Counted from the stretch's first letter, positions 34,271 to 45,885 are shown. The stretch is DNA of 64,000 nucleotides from Streptomyces collinus (GCF_031348265.1 NZ_CP133771.1:4898001-4962000); one strand, 5' to 3'. Numbers and translations: made by a program. The notes: generated from the letters alone by a model not told the origin.

Positions 34271-34493
34271 AGCGAATTCACACCCCCGTCGGCTGTGCGA
34301 CGCCTTCTCGCCCCGTTGCCCCCACGCCTCGGCATGGGGGAATTGGAAGGGTCGCACCTGTAATGATCGCGAAAAGGAAGGGGAAGTCAACTGTGTTCCG
34401 GACATGCCGGTGCGGGCCCTTGCGCAACTCAATTCACGGCATTGGTCCGCTTTGCGGCCGGGCTGCAACCGAGCATAAGGATGCGAGTGTGTC

Positions 34494-35375
34494 TCAGCGG
34501 CTGGTCTCCCGCTCCACCGGGAGCCACAGTTCGGCGTCCGCCTCCGTACCGTCGGGTGACAGGCGGGTGCGGAGGATCTCCGGGCCGGGGCGGGTGCGGT
34601 AGGGGTTGGACGGGAACCACTCCATGAACACGTCGCGCCAGAGTTCCTGGATGGCCCGGGGGGCCGGGCCCGACGTGGTGAAGACGGCCCAGGTGCCCGG
34701 GGGGACCGAGAGGGAGGTGGTGCCCTCGGGGACCCCCGCCGGGGTCGGGAACGAGGTGATCACGGCCTGGTAGTAGTCGAGTTCCGTGCCCTCCGCGCGG
34801 CTCGGGTCCAGGTCGTCGCAGACCGCGACGACGCCCCGCGGCTCCTGGTCGGACAGTTTCTCCAGGGCCTCCACGGCGGTCTTGTCCAGGCCCCGGACGA
34901 AATCGATGATCGCCTGGTTCGGGCCGGAGTGGATCAGGGGGATCCGGGTCCTGAAGCCCGTGACGGTGAAGGCCGGGCGGTCGGCGACGCGGTAGTGCAT
35001 GCTGCTGTTCCCTTCGACGGTGAGGCGGAAGGCCAGCCGGGGCTGGGAGACGAGCACGGCACCGGTGCGCCGGGCCTCGCCCGGACCCACGCCGTGCATC
35101 GTGCGGAACGCCCGCGCGAACGCCTCGCCCGAGCCGTAGCCGTAGCGGACCGCGATCTCCAGCAGCGTCGCGCCGCCCGACAGCACCTCCGCGCCCGCGA
35201 CCGTCAGCCGCCGGCGTCGGATGTACTCCGACAGTGGCATGCCCGACAGGGCCGAGAACATACGGCGCAGGTGGTACTCCGAGGTGCATGCGGTACGCGC
35301 CAGATCCGCCACGTCCACGGTGTGGGCGAGGTCCCGTTCGATCCGGTCCATCACCTGGTTGAGCCGGTCCAGCAC
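34494..35375 (-). CDS. AraC-family regulator with GyrI-like effector-binding domain
   Basis: A 293-residue protein. Two HTHs of the AraC type occupy residues 1-105 (VADLARTACTSEYHLRRMFSAL and LLEIAVRYGYGSGEAFARAF). A GyrI-like/Rob-type ligand domain occupies about 125-290, with YRVADRPAFTVTGFRTRIP and a C-terminal EWFPSNPYRTRPGPEILRT pattern. Such proteins often bind amphipathic drugs and activate efflux or tolerance genes. The start has a GGAAGGAGA-like sequence upstream. It precedes the SARP gene in the same direction with a 223-bp gap, so co-transcription is possible but not evident. Confidence 0.9.
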   Translation of the reverse strand: MLDRLNQVMDRIERDLAHTVDVADLARTACTSEYHLRRMFSALSGMPLSEYIRRRRLTVAGAEVLSGGATLLEIAVRYGYGSGEAFARAFRTMHGVGPGEARRTGAVLVSQPRLAFRLTVEGNSSMHYRVADRPAFTVTGFRTRIPLIHSGPNQAIIDFVRGLDKTAVEALEKLSDQEPRGVVAVCDDLDPSRAEGTELDYYQAVITSFPTPAGVPEGTTSLSVPPGTWAVFTTSGPAPRAIQELWRDVFMEWFPSNPYRTRPGPEILRTRLSPDGTEADAELWLPVERETSR

Positions 35376-35581
35376 GTCCGGTCTCCTTCCTTTCGTGCCT
35401 TCACGCTAGGCAGCGCGTGCCCTGCCGCACCCGACATCCTGTGCCCGCTCCGGTCGGGTGCCGCCTGCACTGAACGGCGTAGGGGGACCGCGGTCCGGCA
35501 GGCGTCCTTAAGGCGTCCCTACCGTGAACGGCTAGCATCGCCCGTCAATCAGTCAGCTGCCGACCGGGACGAGGTGAGGAC

Positions 35582-36475
35582 ATGAGGGCGCCCCGGATCG
35601 CGGTCGCCGTGGTGACGATGGGCAACCGGCCCGACGAGGTCGACGCCCTGCTGGAGTCCGTGGCCAAGCAGGACGTGCCGCCCGAGCGGATCGTCGTCGT
35701 CGGCAACGGCTGCCCGCTGCCCGACTTCGCCCGGCGGCTGTCGCTGCCCGGCGAGGTCACCGCCGTCGAGCTCGACGAGAACCTCGGCTGCCCCGGCGGG
35801 CGCAATGCGGCCCTCGCCCGGCTGCGGGAGTTCGGCGACATCGACGTCGTGGTGGACCTGGACGACGACGGTCTGCTCGTCGACCCCGATGTGCTGCGCC
35901 GCGTACGGGATCTGTACGCCGCCGACGAGCGGCTCGGCATCGTCGGCTTCCGCATCGCCGACGACCTCGGTGAGACGCAGCAGCGGCACGTGCCCCGGAT
36001 CGGCAACTCGGACCCCCTCCGCGGCGGTTACGTCACCGGCTTCCTCGGCGGCGGGCACGCCCTGCGGATGGCGATGCTCGACGAGGTCGGCGACTGGCCC
36101 GCCGAGTTCTTCTTCGCGCACGAGGAGACCGACCTCGCATGGCGCGCGGCGGATGCCGGCTGGCGGATCCTGTACGCGCCGGAGCTGCTGCTCCGGCATC
36201 CGAAGACCTCGCCCGCCCGGCACGCCATCTACTACCGGGTGAACGCCCGCAACCGGGTCTGGCTGGCCCGCCGCCGGCTGCCGCTCGCGCTCGTCCCCGT
36301 CCACCTGGGGGTGTGGGTGCTGCTCACCCTCGCCCGGAACCGGTCGGGCGCGGGGCTGCGCGCGTGGTTCGGCGGATTCGTGGAAGGCGTACGGGAGCCG
36401 GCGGGGGAGCGGCGGCCCATGCGGTGGCGGACCGTGTGGCGGCTCACCCGGCTGGGGCGGCCGCCCGTCGTCTGA
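35582..36475 (+). CDS. Family 2 glycosyltransferase
   Basis: A 297-residue GT-A fold enzyme. It begins with VAVVTMGNRPDEVDALLESV, carries the nucleotide-sugar/metal region VVDLDDDGLL near residue 98, and has FFAHEETDLAWRAADAGW around 178-195, the usual acceptor-side EE/D-x-D-W motif of GT2 enzymes. A hydrophobic segment (ALVPVHLGVWVLLTLA) near 240 may associate it with the membrane. GAGGTGAGG precedes the ATG. It is probably involved in a cell-surface polysaccharide or glycolipid; no other sugar genes are nearby. Confidence 0.88.
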   Translation: MRAPRIAVAVVTMGNRPDEVDALLESVAKQDVPPERIVVVGNGCPLPDFARRLSLPGEVTAVELDENLGCPGGRNAALARLREFGDIDVVVDLDDDGLLVDPDVLRRVRDLYAADERLGIVGFRIADDLGETQQRHVPRIGNSDPLRGGYVTGFLGGGHALRMAMLDEVGDWPAEFFFAHEETDLAWRAADAGWRILYAPELLLRHPKTSPARHAIYYRVNARNRVWLARRRLPLALVPVHLGVWVLLTLARNRSGAGLRAWFGGFVEGVREPAGERRPMRWRTVWRLTRLGRPPVV

Positions 36476-36644
36476 CGCCTGCCGGCAAGGCCGGCCGGGC
36501 GCAGGAGAGGTTGAGTGGGCCCCGGCCGTTCACCTCCGCCGACCGGGACCCGGACCCGGCCGCGGCGGCGACACTCCCCCGAGTTGCGCGTCCAGACGCG
36601 CGCACCGCCGGGCCAGATCCGATGTAGTGATCACATCAGCCTTT

Positions 36645-36684
36645 GCCAACGGATCGCTAACATATGGCCAACGGTTCGCCGTCG
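36645..36684 (+). promoter_or_regulatory. Four heptamers at exact 11-bp spacing, candidate SARP box
   Basis: In the otherwise empty 361-bp gap 36476-36836, GCCAACG (36645), GCTAACA (36656), GCCAACG (36667) and GCCGTCG (36678) follow one another with 4-bp spacers. SARP proteins are known to bind heptameric direct repeats one helical turn apart. Just upstream is the palindrome GTGATCAC (36627-36634). The site lies about 150 bp before the start of the adjacent SARP gene, which suggests autoregulation or control by the other SARP. The rest of the gap shows no ORF. Confidence 0.6.
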
Positions 36685-39600
36685 CGTCGTCTGCCGGTCG
36701 GCCGGAAGTCGCCGGTCCGAGGCCGGCGACGGCCGGGGCGGCGGCGGATTCCCGCGGAGCAGGCGAAGATCAAGGTGGCGGAAATCAACTGCCCGGGGGT
36801 GGGTTCGTCAGGGCGGGGTGCACGGGGGAGAGTGGCGTGACGATGCGGTTCGGGCTGTTGGGGCCGCCGGTGCTGTTCTACGACGCCCAGGGCGTCGCCC
36901 GGGACACGGCCCGGGCCATCGCAGGCCCCAAGTCCCGTGTACTGCTGACCGCGTTGCTCCTCGACGCCGGGCGGGCCGTCTCCGTCGAGTCGCTCAAGGA
37001 CGCGCTGTGGGGCGAGACGGCGCCCGTGTCCGCCCAGGCCTCGCTGCACAACCACATCGCCCGGCTGCGACGGCTGCTCGACGATCCGGAACGGCTGCGC
37101 ACCGTGCCGTCCGGGTACGTGCTGCGGATCGACGAGGGCGAGCTGGACGTCCACCTCTTCGACGCCCGCGTCGCCGAGGCGCGTGCCGCGCACACCGGCC
37201 GGGACCGGGAGCGGGTCGTGCGCGTGTGCACGGACGCGCTCGCCCTGTGGCGGGGTGCGCCGCTCGCCGGACTGCCGCCCGAGGTGGGCGGGTACGCCTT
37301 CGCGCAGCGGCTGTGCGAGGCCCGGCTGCTGCTCCTGGAGTGGCGCTACGACGCCGAGTTGGCTCTGGGCGGCCCACGGCTCCACGAGCTGGTGCCGGAG
37401 TTGGCGGTGCTGACGGGCGAGTATCCGCTGCGGGAGGTGTTCTACCGGCAGTTGATGCTCGCCCTGCACCGCACCGGCCGTCAGGCCGAGGCCCTGGCCG
37501 TCCACCGCGACCTGCGCACCCGCCTCGTCGGCCAGCTCGGCGTCGAGCCGGGGCCGGGGGTGCGGGAGGCGCATGTCGAGGTGCTGCGGGGGGTCACGGG
37601 GGGCGGTGGCGCGGGGGAGCCCGGTGAACCGGACCGGCCGGTACCCGCTCCGGCCCAACTGCCGCCTTCTCCGACCCATTTCATCGGCCGCGCCGCCCTG
37701 TGCGCGTCCCTGCGGCGCGCGCTCACGGCACCCGGTCCGCACCCCACCGCCGTCATCAGCGGCATGGCCGGCGTCGGCAAGAGCGCGCTCGCCCTGCACG
37801 TCGCCCATCAGCTGGCGGAACGTTTCCCCGATGGGCAGATCCACCTCGACCTGCACGGCGCCACCCCGGGCATGACCCCGCTCACCGCTGCTCAGGCGGT
37901 CACCGCCCTGCTGCGTGACCTCGGTACCGAACCCCGCCGCATCCCGGAACAGCCCGACGCCGCAGCCGCGTTGCTGCGCTCGCTGCTCGCGCCGACGCGC
38001 ACGCTCCTGGTGCTGGACGACGCCGCGAGTGCCGCGCAGGTACGGCCGCTCCTGCCGGGGGGTGCCGGGTGCGGGGTGATCGTCACCAGCCGTTCGCCGC
38101 TGACCGCCCTCGACGGCGCGGCCAGGTTTCCGCTCGCCCCGCTGTCGGACGAGGAGAGCGCCGAACTCCTGCGCAGGGCCTCGGGCCGCGACGGCCTGGA
38201 CGGTACGGACGCCGCCCGGCTCCTCGTCGAGCTCACGGGCAGGCTCCCGCTGGCCCTGCGCATCGTCGCCGCGCGGCTCGCCGCACGCCCGGCCCTGACC
38301 CCCGGCACCCTGGCCGGACAACTCGCCGCCGCGGACAGCCGCTTGCACCACCTGGAGTACGACGACCTGAGCGTCCGCCGCTCCCTGGCCGTCGCGCACG
38401 ACGCCCTCGCCGCCTCCGAGCGGGAGACCGACCGGGACGCGGCCCGCACCCTGTGCCGCATCGGCGCGCTCGGCCTGCCCACGTACGGCGCCCCGCTGCT
38501 CGCCCGCCTCACCGGCACCGGCGAACCCCGCACCGAGGCCGCCCTGGAACGCCTCCTCGACGTGGCCCTGCTGGAGGAGTCGGCGTACGGCCGCTACGCA
38601 CCGCACGACCTGGTGCGCGACTTCGCCCGCGAACGGGCCGGTGAGGGGGACACCGCCGATGCCACCGACACCGCCGATGCCACCGACACCGTCGGCACGG
38701 CACTGCACTGGTACGCGGCCGTCGCCGAACGCGTCCTCGCCGCGATCGTGCAACCCGGCCCCGACCTGGACGACCGCCGCAGGCCCACCCCGTCCCAGCC
38801 GAGCGGCCACACGGCCCACGTCGGCACCGTCGCCCCCTTCGCCGGCCCCGGGGCGGCCTTCGCCTGGGGGGACAGGGAGCTGGAGAACGTCGTCACCCTG
38901 GTCGAGCGGTACGCGGACGACCCGTCCGGGCAGCGCGCGGGCCTGGTCTGCACCCTCGTCCGGCTGATCTTTCCCTACGCGCATCGCCGCGGGCGCGTCG
39001 CCGAGACGGAGGTGCTCGGACAGGCCGGCCTCCGGGTGGCCCGCCGGCTCGCAGACGCGGAGGCGGAGGCGTACGCGCTGGCCGACCTGGCCGGGGTGCA
39101 CTTCCTGACCGGCCGGCACAACGACGCCCTCGCGCTCAACGACCAAGCGCTCGCCCTCTGGCAGCGGCTGGACCACCCCTCCTGGATCCGCCGCTGCCTC
39201 AACAACCGCGGCCTGCTGCTGGACGGGCTCGGCCGGCGCACCGAGGCGGGTGAGGCACTCGCGCGGAGCCTTCAGTACGCGCGGCAGCTGAACGACCCGT
39301 ACGGCGAGGCCGTCACCCACAGCCACCTCGGCAACCTCGTCGAGCACACCGACCCGCGGGCCGCCATCGAGCGGCACCGGCGGTCGCTCGCCCTCGGGGA
39401 CGAGATCGGCGCCGTGATCCTGCGGCACTCCGCGCACTGCAACATCGGGTACGCGCATCTGCGGCTCGGTCAGCCGGCCGCCGCCCTGCCGCACTTCGAG
39501 GAGAGTCTGCGCATCCTCGGCGGCCACGGCGACTGGCACGGGGAGTCCCAGACCCGGCTCGGTCTGGTCCGTGCCCTGCGGCTGCTGGGCCGCGGCGGGC

Positions 39601-39858
39601 GGGCCGCCCGTGAGTGCGCCGAGCTGCTGAGCCTGGCCGACGCCCGCGCCGACCGCTACACCGGCGCTCTCGCCCGCCACCAGCACGGGCTGCTGCTGCG
39701 GGAGCGGGGGCACATCGACGCGGCGCGCGAGGCGTGGAACTCGGCTCTCGCGGCCCTGGAGGGAACGGACGAGCAGACGGTCGTCACAGAGCTACGCGCG
39801 TTGCTCGCACCCGAAGACCGGTCACCCGGCGTCCTCGACGACACCCCGCCCGGTCCGG

Positions 39859-41604
<1,746 letters not shown>

Positions 41605-41685
41605 GTCGCGAGTGTGACAGGGGGGTCTGACAACGCCCCCGACGCTCGCCTCCGTGGAGGACCTCGCCAGGCCTCTTGAGGCGGG

Positions 41686-42423
41686 TCAGGCCTGGTCCGT
41701 CTCCTGCTGCGCCTGCATGATCTTCTCCAGCACCGTCCCGATGTACTGCTCGGCGCGCTCCTTGTCGATGCCGAGGCCGCTGAGGACGCCCTCGCCGTTC
41801 TCGTGCTCCAGCAGGGCGAGCAGGATGTGCTCGGTTCCGATGTAGTTGTGGCCGAGGCGCAGGGCCTCGCGGAAGGTGAGCTCCAGGACCTTCTTGGCCG
41901 CCTGGCCGTACGGCACGAGCTCCGGGACCTCGTCGAGGGCGGGCGGAAGCGCCGCCGTCGCCGCCTCGCGGACCGCGTCGAGCGAGACGCCCTGCTTGAT
42001 GATCGCCTTCGCGGCGAGGCCGTCCGGCTCGGCCAGCAGACCGAGGACGAGGTGCTCGGGCAGGCCCTCGGCGTTGCGGGCGGCCTTGGACGCGGTGTGC
42101 GCGGCCATCACCGTGTTGCGGGCGCGGGGCGTGTACCGGTTGAAGCCCTGGCTCGGGTCGAGGTCGTTCGACTCCTTCGGCACGAACCGCTTCTGCGCGG
42201 CCTGCCGGGTGACGCCCATGCTCTTGCCGATGTCCGTCCAGGACGCGCCGGACCGCCGGGCCTGGTCGACGAAGTGGCCGATCAGGTGGTCGGCCACGTC
42301 GCCCAGGTGGTCCGCGGCGATCACCGCGTCCTGGAGCTGGTCCAGCGGCTCGGGGTGGACCTTCTTGATGGCCGCGATGAGGTCGTCGAGACGGATGGAT
42401 GACGTGGTGTCGGGGTTCGTCAT
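41686..42423 (-). CDS. Clp N-terminal-domain protein with HTH, probable autoregulator
   Basis: A 245-residue protein. The N-terminal part (about 1-85) ends with an HTH-like segment SGASWTDIGKSMGVTRQAAQKRF. The rest holds two Clp_N repeats (ARNTVMAAHTASKAARN and AAKKVLELTFREALRLGHNYIGTEHILLALL), as in ClpA/ClpC substrate-adaptor domains. There is no AAA ATPase, so it is not a chaperone. Two copies of a palindrome begin at its start codon, pointing to autorepression. It may tie transcription to Clp-type protein quality control. It is divergent from the DUF2786 gene across an 83-bp gap. Confidence 0.88.
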   Translation of the reverse strand: MTNPDTTSSIRLDDLIAAIKKVHPEPLDQLQDAVIAADHLGDVADHLIGHFVDQARRSGASWTDIGKSMGVTRQAAQKRFVPKESNDLDPSQGFNRYTPRARNTVMAAHTASKAARNAEGLPEHLVLGLLAEPDGLAAKAIIKQGVSLDAVREAATAALPPALDEVPELVPYGQAAKKVLELTFREALRLGHNYIGTEHILLALLEHENGEGVLSGLGIDKERAEQYIGTVLEKIMQAQQETDQA

Positions 42424-42424
42424 G

Positions 42425-42471
42425 TGTCAACCGTAGGTTGCGCCCTGACGGGTGTCAACCTTGGGTTGACA
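42425..42471. promoter_or_regulatory. Twin palindromic operator between the Clp-N/HTH and DUF2786 genes
   Basis: TGTCAACCTTGGGTTGACA (42453-42471) is a perfect inverted repeat with 8-bp arms. An imperfect copy, TGTCAACCGTAGGTTGCG, begins at 42425; centres are 28 bp apart. The right arm of the perfect copy contains TTGACA, a possible -35 for the rightward gene. The left copy abuts the start codon of the leftward gene. Confidence 0.75.
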
Positions 42472-42506
42472 TCCGTGCCGAGGGGGCAGCATGGCACCAT
42501 CGGCCC

Positions 42507-43640
42507 GTGAGTACGTCCAGCACCGTCGATCGCGCGTTCGCGTCGGCTCTCTACGAGACCGGCGAGACGGCCCTGGACGCCGGCGCGTCCCTGCTCGCCT
42601 CCGACCCGGCGGCCGACGCCGAACTCGCCCGGCGCGGGCACGAGTTCGTGGCCGGGGCGTGGCGGCGCGGCTGGCAGCCGGCCGATGTCGTGCGGATCGT
42701 GCGGCGCGAGCTCGACGACGTGCACGTGCTGCTGGTGGCCGCGCTGATCCGCGGACAGGCCCCCGGCGACGGTCCCCGGGGCCGCCGCTGGAACGCCCAG
42801 CTCGCGGAGGTCCCCGACGACGCCCCGCCCCGCACCGACCGCTTCTCGCACGCCACCGCCGTACTGGAGCTGTACCGCCTGCTGCTGCGGCTGCCGACGC
42901 TGGAGGCCCTCGACGAGGCGCCCGGGCAGGCATCCGGAGGGGCGGGGACCGGGTCCCGCATGCTCACCCGTATCCGCGCGCTGCTCGCCAAGGCGGAGGC
43001 CACCGGGTTCCCGGAGGAGGCCGAGGCGCTCAGTGCCAAGGCGCAGGAGCTGATGGCCCGGCACAGTGTCGACGAGGCGCTGCTCGCGGCGCGGGCGCCG
43101 TCGCCGGACGCGCCCGGGGCCTGCCGGATCGGGGTCGAGCCGCCGTACGAGCAGGCCAAGGCGGTGCTGCTGGACGCCGTCGCCGGTGCCAACCACTGCC
43201 GGGCGGTGTGGAACGAGCCCCTCGGCTTCTCCACCGTCGTCGGCTTCGAAACCGACCTGGAGGCGGTCGAACTCCTCTACACCTCGCTCCTCATGCAGGC
43301 CACGACCGCGCTGACCAAGGCGGAGGCGGCGCTGGGGGTGCCCAGAGCTCGGGGGAGGGCGGGCGGCCGCAAGCGCACCAAGACGTTCCGGCAGTCCTTC
43401 CTCGCGGCGTACGCCCACCGCATCGGCACCCGCCTGGCCGCGGCGGCCGAGACCCAGGTGACCGACGACCTGCTGCCGGTCCTCGCCTCCCGTGAGGTCG
43501 CCGTGACCGGGCGGCTGGACCGGATGTTCCCGGAGACGACCACGACCCGGCTGCGCGGGGTGCGCGACGCGGCGGGCTGGACGGAGGGCGCGCAGGCGGC
43601 GGACCGCGCCCAGGTCCGGCACCGGCCGCCGCTGCGCTGA
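42507..43640 (+). CDS. DUF2786-domain protein
   Basis: About 377 residues from GTG 42507. The DUF2786 core is RIRALLAKAEATGFPEEAEALSAKAQELMARH (around 155-190). The flanking C-terminal half includes YTSLLMQATTALTKAEAALG and a basic GRKRTKTFRQSFLAAYAHRIG segment. Function of the family is unknown. There is no strong Shine-Dalgarno; with TTGACA at 42466 the transcript may be leaderless. It shares an operator region with the divergent Clp-N/HTH gene, so the two are probably co-regulated. Confidence 0.83.
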   Translation: MSTSSTVDRAFASALYETGETALDAGASLLASDPAADAELARRGHEFVAGAWRRGWQPADVVRIVRRELDDVHVLLVAALIRGQAPGDGPRGRRWNAQLAEVPDDAPPRTDRFSHATAVLELYRLLLRLPTLEALDEAPGQASGGAGTGSRMLTRIRALLAKAEATGFPEEAEALSAKAQELMARHSVDEALLAARAPSPDAPGACRIGVEPPYEQAKAVLLDAVAGANHCRAVWNEPLGFSTVVGFETDLEAVELLYTSLLMQATTALTKAEAALGVPRARGRAGGRKRTKTFRQSFLAAYAHRIGTRLAAAAETQVTDDLLPVLASREVAVTGRLDRMFPETTTTRLRGVRDAAGWTEGAQAADRAQVRHRPPLR

Positions 43641-43662
43641 CGCCTGCCGCGCCGCTCTCCCG

Positions 43663-44190
43663 TCAGTCGCCCGAGGTCTCGAAGCCGCTCACCGAGGCCT
43701 GCGTTCCGTTCGTCCGGGCGACCTCGCCGTACGTCCACTCCAGGTCGTGCGCGGTGTTGGTGTCGCCGGGCAGGGTGAAGGACGCCTGGTGCACGTCGAG
43801 GCTCTCCGCGGAGCCCGCCTCGCCCCGGACGTAGGTGATCGTGAAGGACGTGGTGTTGCCCTTTGCGAGGGTCAGCGACTGGGCCTGCGCGCCCTCGTCC
43901 GGGGAAACGGACGTCGTGCCGTCCTTGAAGTGCAGGTCGACGCCGGGAAAGCCCTTCAGCGAGCACTGCGCACCCTTGTTGGTGAGTGTGACGGTGACGG
44001 TGCCGGTGTCCCCGGCGGCCGGGGCGGCGCCCGCACCGACCTCCACGCCCATGTCGCCGAGCACGCACGCCGAACCGCTCTTCCGGTCCGCGTTCTTGAC
44101 GTCGTCACCACCGGTCTTGTCGTCGTCGCAGCCGGTCAGCAGGAGCGTCGCGGCGAGGGCGGCGGCCAGGGTGAGGGGGAAGGGGCGCAT
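43663..44190 (-). CDS. DUF4232-type secreted lipoprotein
   Basis: A 175-residue lipoprotein: signal peptide MRPFPLTLAAALAATLLLTGC with lipobox LLTGC, an Asp/Lys-rich spacer, then a beta-sandwich domain of the DUF4232 type (VTVTLTNKGAQCSLKGFPGVDLHFKDG, about 75-100). GAGGA lies before the ATG. A longer in-frame extension upstream to 44817 reads through Arg/Pro/Ala-rich repeats and is rejected as non-coding. It is surface-anchored; function is not known. Confidence 0.88.
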   Translation of the reverse strand: MRPFPLTLAAALAATLLLTGCDDDKTGGDDVKNADRKSGSACVLGDMGVEVGAGAAPAAGDTGTVTVTLTNKGAQCSLKGFPGVDLHFKDGTTSVSPDEGAQAQSLTLAKGNTTSFTITYVRGEAGSAESLDVHQASFTLPGDTNTAHDLEWTYGEVARTNGTQASVSGFETSGD

Positions 44191-44329
44191 GGGGTCCTCT
44201 GGGCATGTCGTACGGAAGCGGCTTCGGGCCCCTGGATCATCACGCACGCGGCTCCGACACGGGCACCCACCCCCTGCGATTCCCCCGAACGCCGGACGCC
44301 CACACGCCCTCACCACCCTCCAGACACGG

Positions 44330-44800
44330 GCCGGTTGCGATGCGCAGGGTGTGCCGGTGGGGCGCGCAGGGCTTGGCGGTTTCTCCTCGCATGCCCGCAC
44401 GGAACCCCGGCCCGCCCAGACCCTCCCCCGGCGGACGCACCGGGCCGGCCCGTCGGGCGCAGGCCTTGGCCCCTTCTCCGGCGGACGCCGGTTGCGATGC
44501 CCGGGGGGCCTGCCGGTCGGGCGGGCCCTGGTCGCTTCTCCGGCGCGGGCCGGTTGCGATGCGCCGGAGCTGCCAGTCGGGCGCGCAGGACTTGGCCGCT
44601 CCTCCCCACTCGCCCTCACCGAGCCCGGCCCGCCCGCCCCGGCGGTGCGCCGGGCCTGCCGGCCGGGCGCGGGCCCTGGCCTTGGCCGCTTCTCCGGCGG
44701 ACGCTTGGTGCGATGCCCCGGGCTCGCCGGCCGGGCGCGGGCCCTGGCCTCTTCTCCGGCACACGCCCGCTGCCATCCCCCGAACCCCGCCGGAGGGCGC
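44330..44800. repeat. Degenerate GC-rich intergenic repeat
   Basis: The 747-bp gap 44191-44937 has no convincing gene. It holds several imperfect copies of a roughly 80-110 bp unit with the recurring elements CCGGTTGCGATGC, GCCGGTCGGGCGCG and CTTCTCCGGC. Open frames across it translate to Arg/Pro/Ala-rich low-complexity sequence and are not conserved-looking. It is similar in style to the 35-bp array at 55.9-56.5 kb. Confidence 0.65.
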
Positions 44801-44883
44801 CGCGCTCGCTGCCGCACGGCCTGTGCCTCTTGCGCCGCCCGGCTGATCGTCCGGCGCCCGCCCCTGCCACTGCCCCGAACGCC

Positions 44884-44922
44884 GGACGGGCCACGGCCCC
44901 TCAGGGGATCCGTGGCCCGTCC
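44884..44922 (-). terminator. Strong hairpin terminator of the 44938 lipoprotein gene
   Basis: A 13-bp perfect stem, GGACGGGCCACGG at 44884 paired with 44910-44922, enclosing an inner CCCC-TCA-GGGG stem. It lies 15 bp beyond the lipoprotein stop codon. Confidence 0.8.
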
Positions 44923-44937
44923 GTGCGGATGCCGGTG

Positions 44938-45465
44938 TCAGCCGAGGCCCGCCGTCGGGAAGCCCGTGGGGAGCTTGCCGCCCTCGGCCTTCGTGTAGGT
45001 CTCCGCGCCGAGGCCGCCCTCCCAGGTGACCTTCAGGCTGCTCTTGTTCACGGAGTCGACCATGCCGGTCGCCCGGTCCTTGGAGCCGTCCGTGCACTTC
45101 AGGCGGATCATCCGCATCCCGGACTCCTCGCCCGCGGTGCCGCTGCACACGCTCCCGCCGGTGGCGAACAGCGCGGCCTGCTTGCCGGTGATCACCAGGG
45201 CCACGGCCTTGCCGCCGGTCGTCGCGAGCCAGCTGCCCGCCAGCTCACCGCCGGCCGATCCGTCGGACCCGGAGCCGGATCCGGATCCGGAGCCCCCGCC
45301 CGTCGCCGCGGACGCCGAGTCCGACGGGGACGGACCGGACGCCGAGTCGTCCCCCGAGCCGCTGTCGCTGCTGCACGCGCTGAGCACGAGCACGCCCGCC
45401 AGCCCCGCGGCCGCCGCCGCGACGCGCACGGCGCCGGAGCGACGCGAGAAGATCACCGAAGTCAC
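44938..45465 (-). CDS. Secreted lipoprotein of unknown function
   Basis: A 175-residue lipoprotein with twin-Arg-like N-terminus (SRRSGAVRVAAAAAG), lipobox LSAC near residue 31, a long Ser/Gly/Asp linker (about 33-72, including GSGSGSGSGS) and a small C-terminal beta domain (GSWLATTGGKAVALVITG onwards) with two Cys that could pair. No family was recognised beyond generic Streptomyces lipoprotein. A strong terminator follows its stop. Confidence 0.82.
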   Translation of the reverse strand: MTSVIFSRRSGAVRVAAAAAGLAGVLVLSACSSDSGSGDDSASGPSPSDSASAATGGGSGSGSGSGSDGSAGGELAGSWLATTGGKAVALVITGKQAALFATGGSVCSGTAGEESGMRMIRLKCTDGSKDRATGMVDSVNKSSLKVTWEGGLGAETYTKAEGGKLPTGFPTAGLG

Positions 45466-45579
45466 TGCAAGCCCCCAAGCTGTAGCCGGCCGACCGGCCC
45501 GGACGGCACCGGCCGGCCTCGTGGCCGGAACGATCGCAGCAAGCTACCAGGGCCCGTCAAGGGCCCCCTCGAACGCCTC

Positions 45580-45885
45580 TTACCAGGACGACTTGCGCAC
45601 GCCGGGCAGATACCCCGCGTGTGCCTGCTCCCGCAGACTCACCCGGGAGAGTCCGAACGCCCGGAAGTAGCCGCGCGGCCGGCCGTCCACCTGGTCGCGG
45701 TTGCGCACCCGCGTGGCGCTCGCGTCCCGCGGCTGCCTGCGCAGCTCCGCCTGGGCGGCGAGCCGTTCGGCCTCCGTCGACGACGGCCTCCGGATGATCT
45801 CCTTCAGCTCGGCCCGCCGGGCGGCGTACCGCGCGACGACCTCCTGCCGCCTGTCGTTCTTCGCGATCTTGCTCTTCTTGGCCAT
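45580..45885 (-). CDS. rpsN: 30S ribosomal protein S14, zinc-independent paralogue
   Basis: A 101-residue S14 of the long type. It ends with the family signature around DGRPRGYFRAFGLSRVSLREQA and GYLPGVRKSSW, and lacks the CxxC zinc ribbon found in short S14. Its ATG overlaps the stop of rpmB by one base (TGATG), so the two are translationally coupled. In Streptomyces such Cys-free paralogues replace zinc-binding versions during zinc shortage; the adjacent Zur-like site supports this here. Confidence 0.95.
   Translation of the reverse strand: MAKKSKIAKNDRRQEVVARYAARRAELKEIIRRPSSTEAERLAAQAELRRQPRDASATRVRNRDQVDGRPRGYFRAFGLSRVSLREQAHAGYLPGVRKSSW

Noticed and set aside
34271..34468. Longer N-terminus of the SARP at 31229
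   Set aside because: SARP homology starts at VSFKLLGP. The upstream residues are Arg/Cys/Ser-rich and unlike any SARP.
44191..44817. N-terminal extension of the DUF4232 lipoprotein or separate genes in this gap
   Set aside because: The lipoprotein has a perfect signal peptide and lipobox from ATG 44190. The extension is repeat-derived Arg/Pro/Ala sequence.
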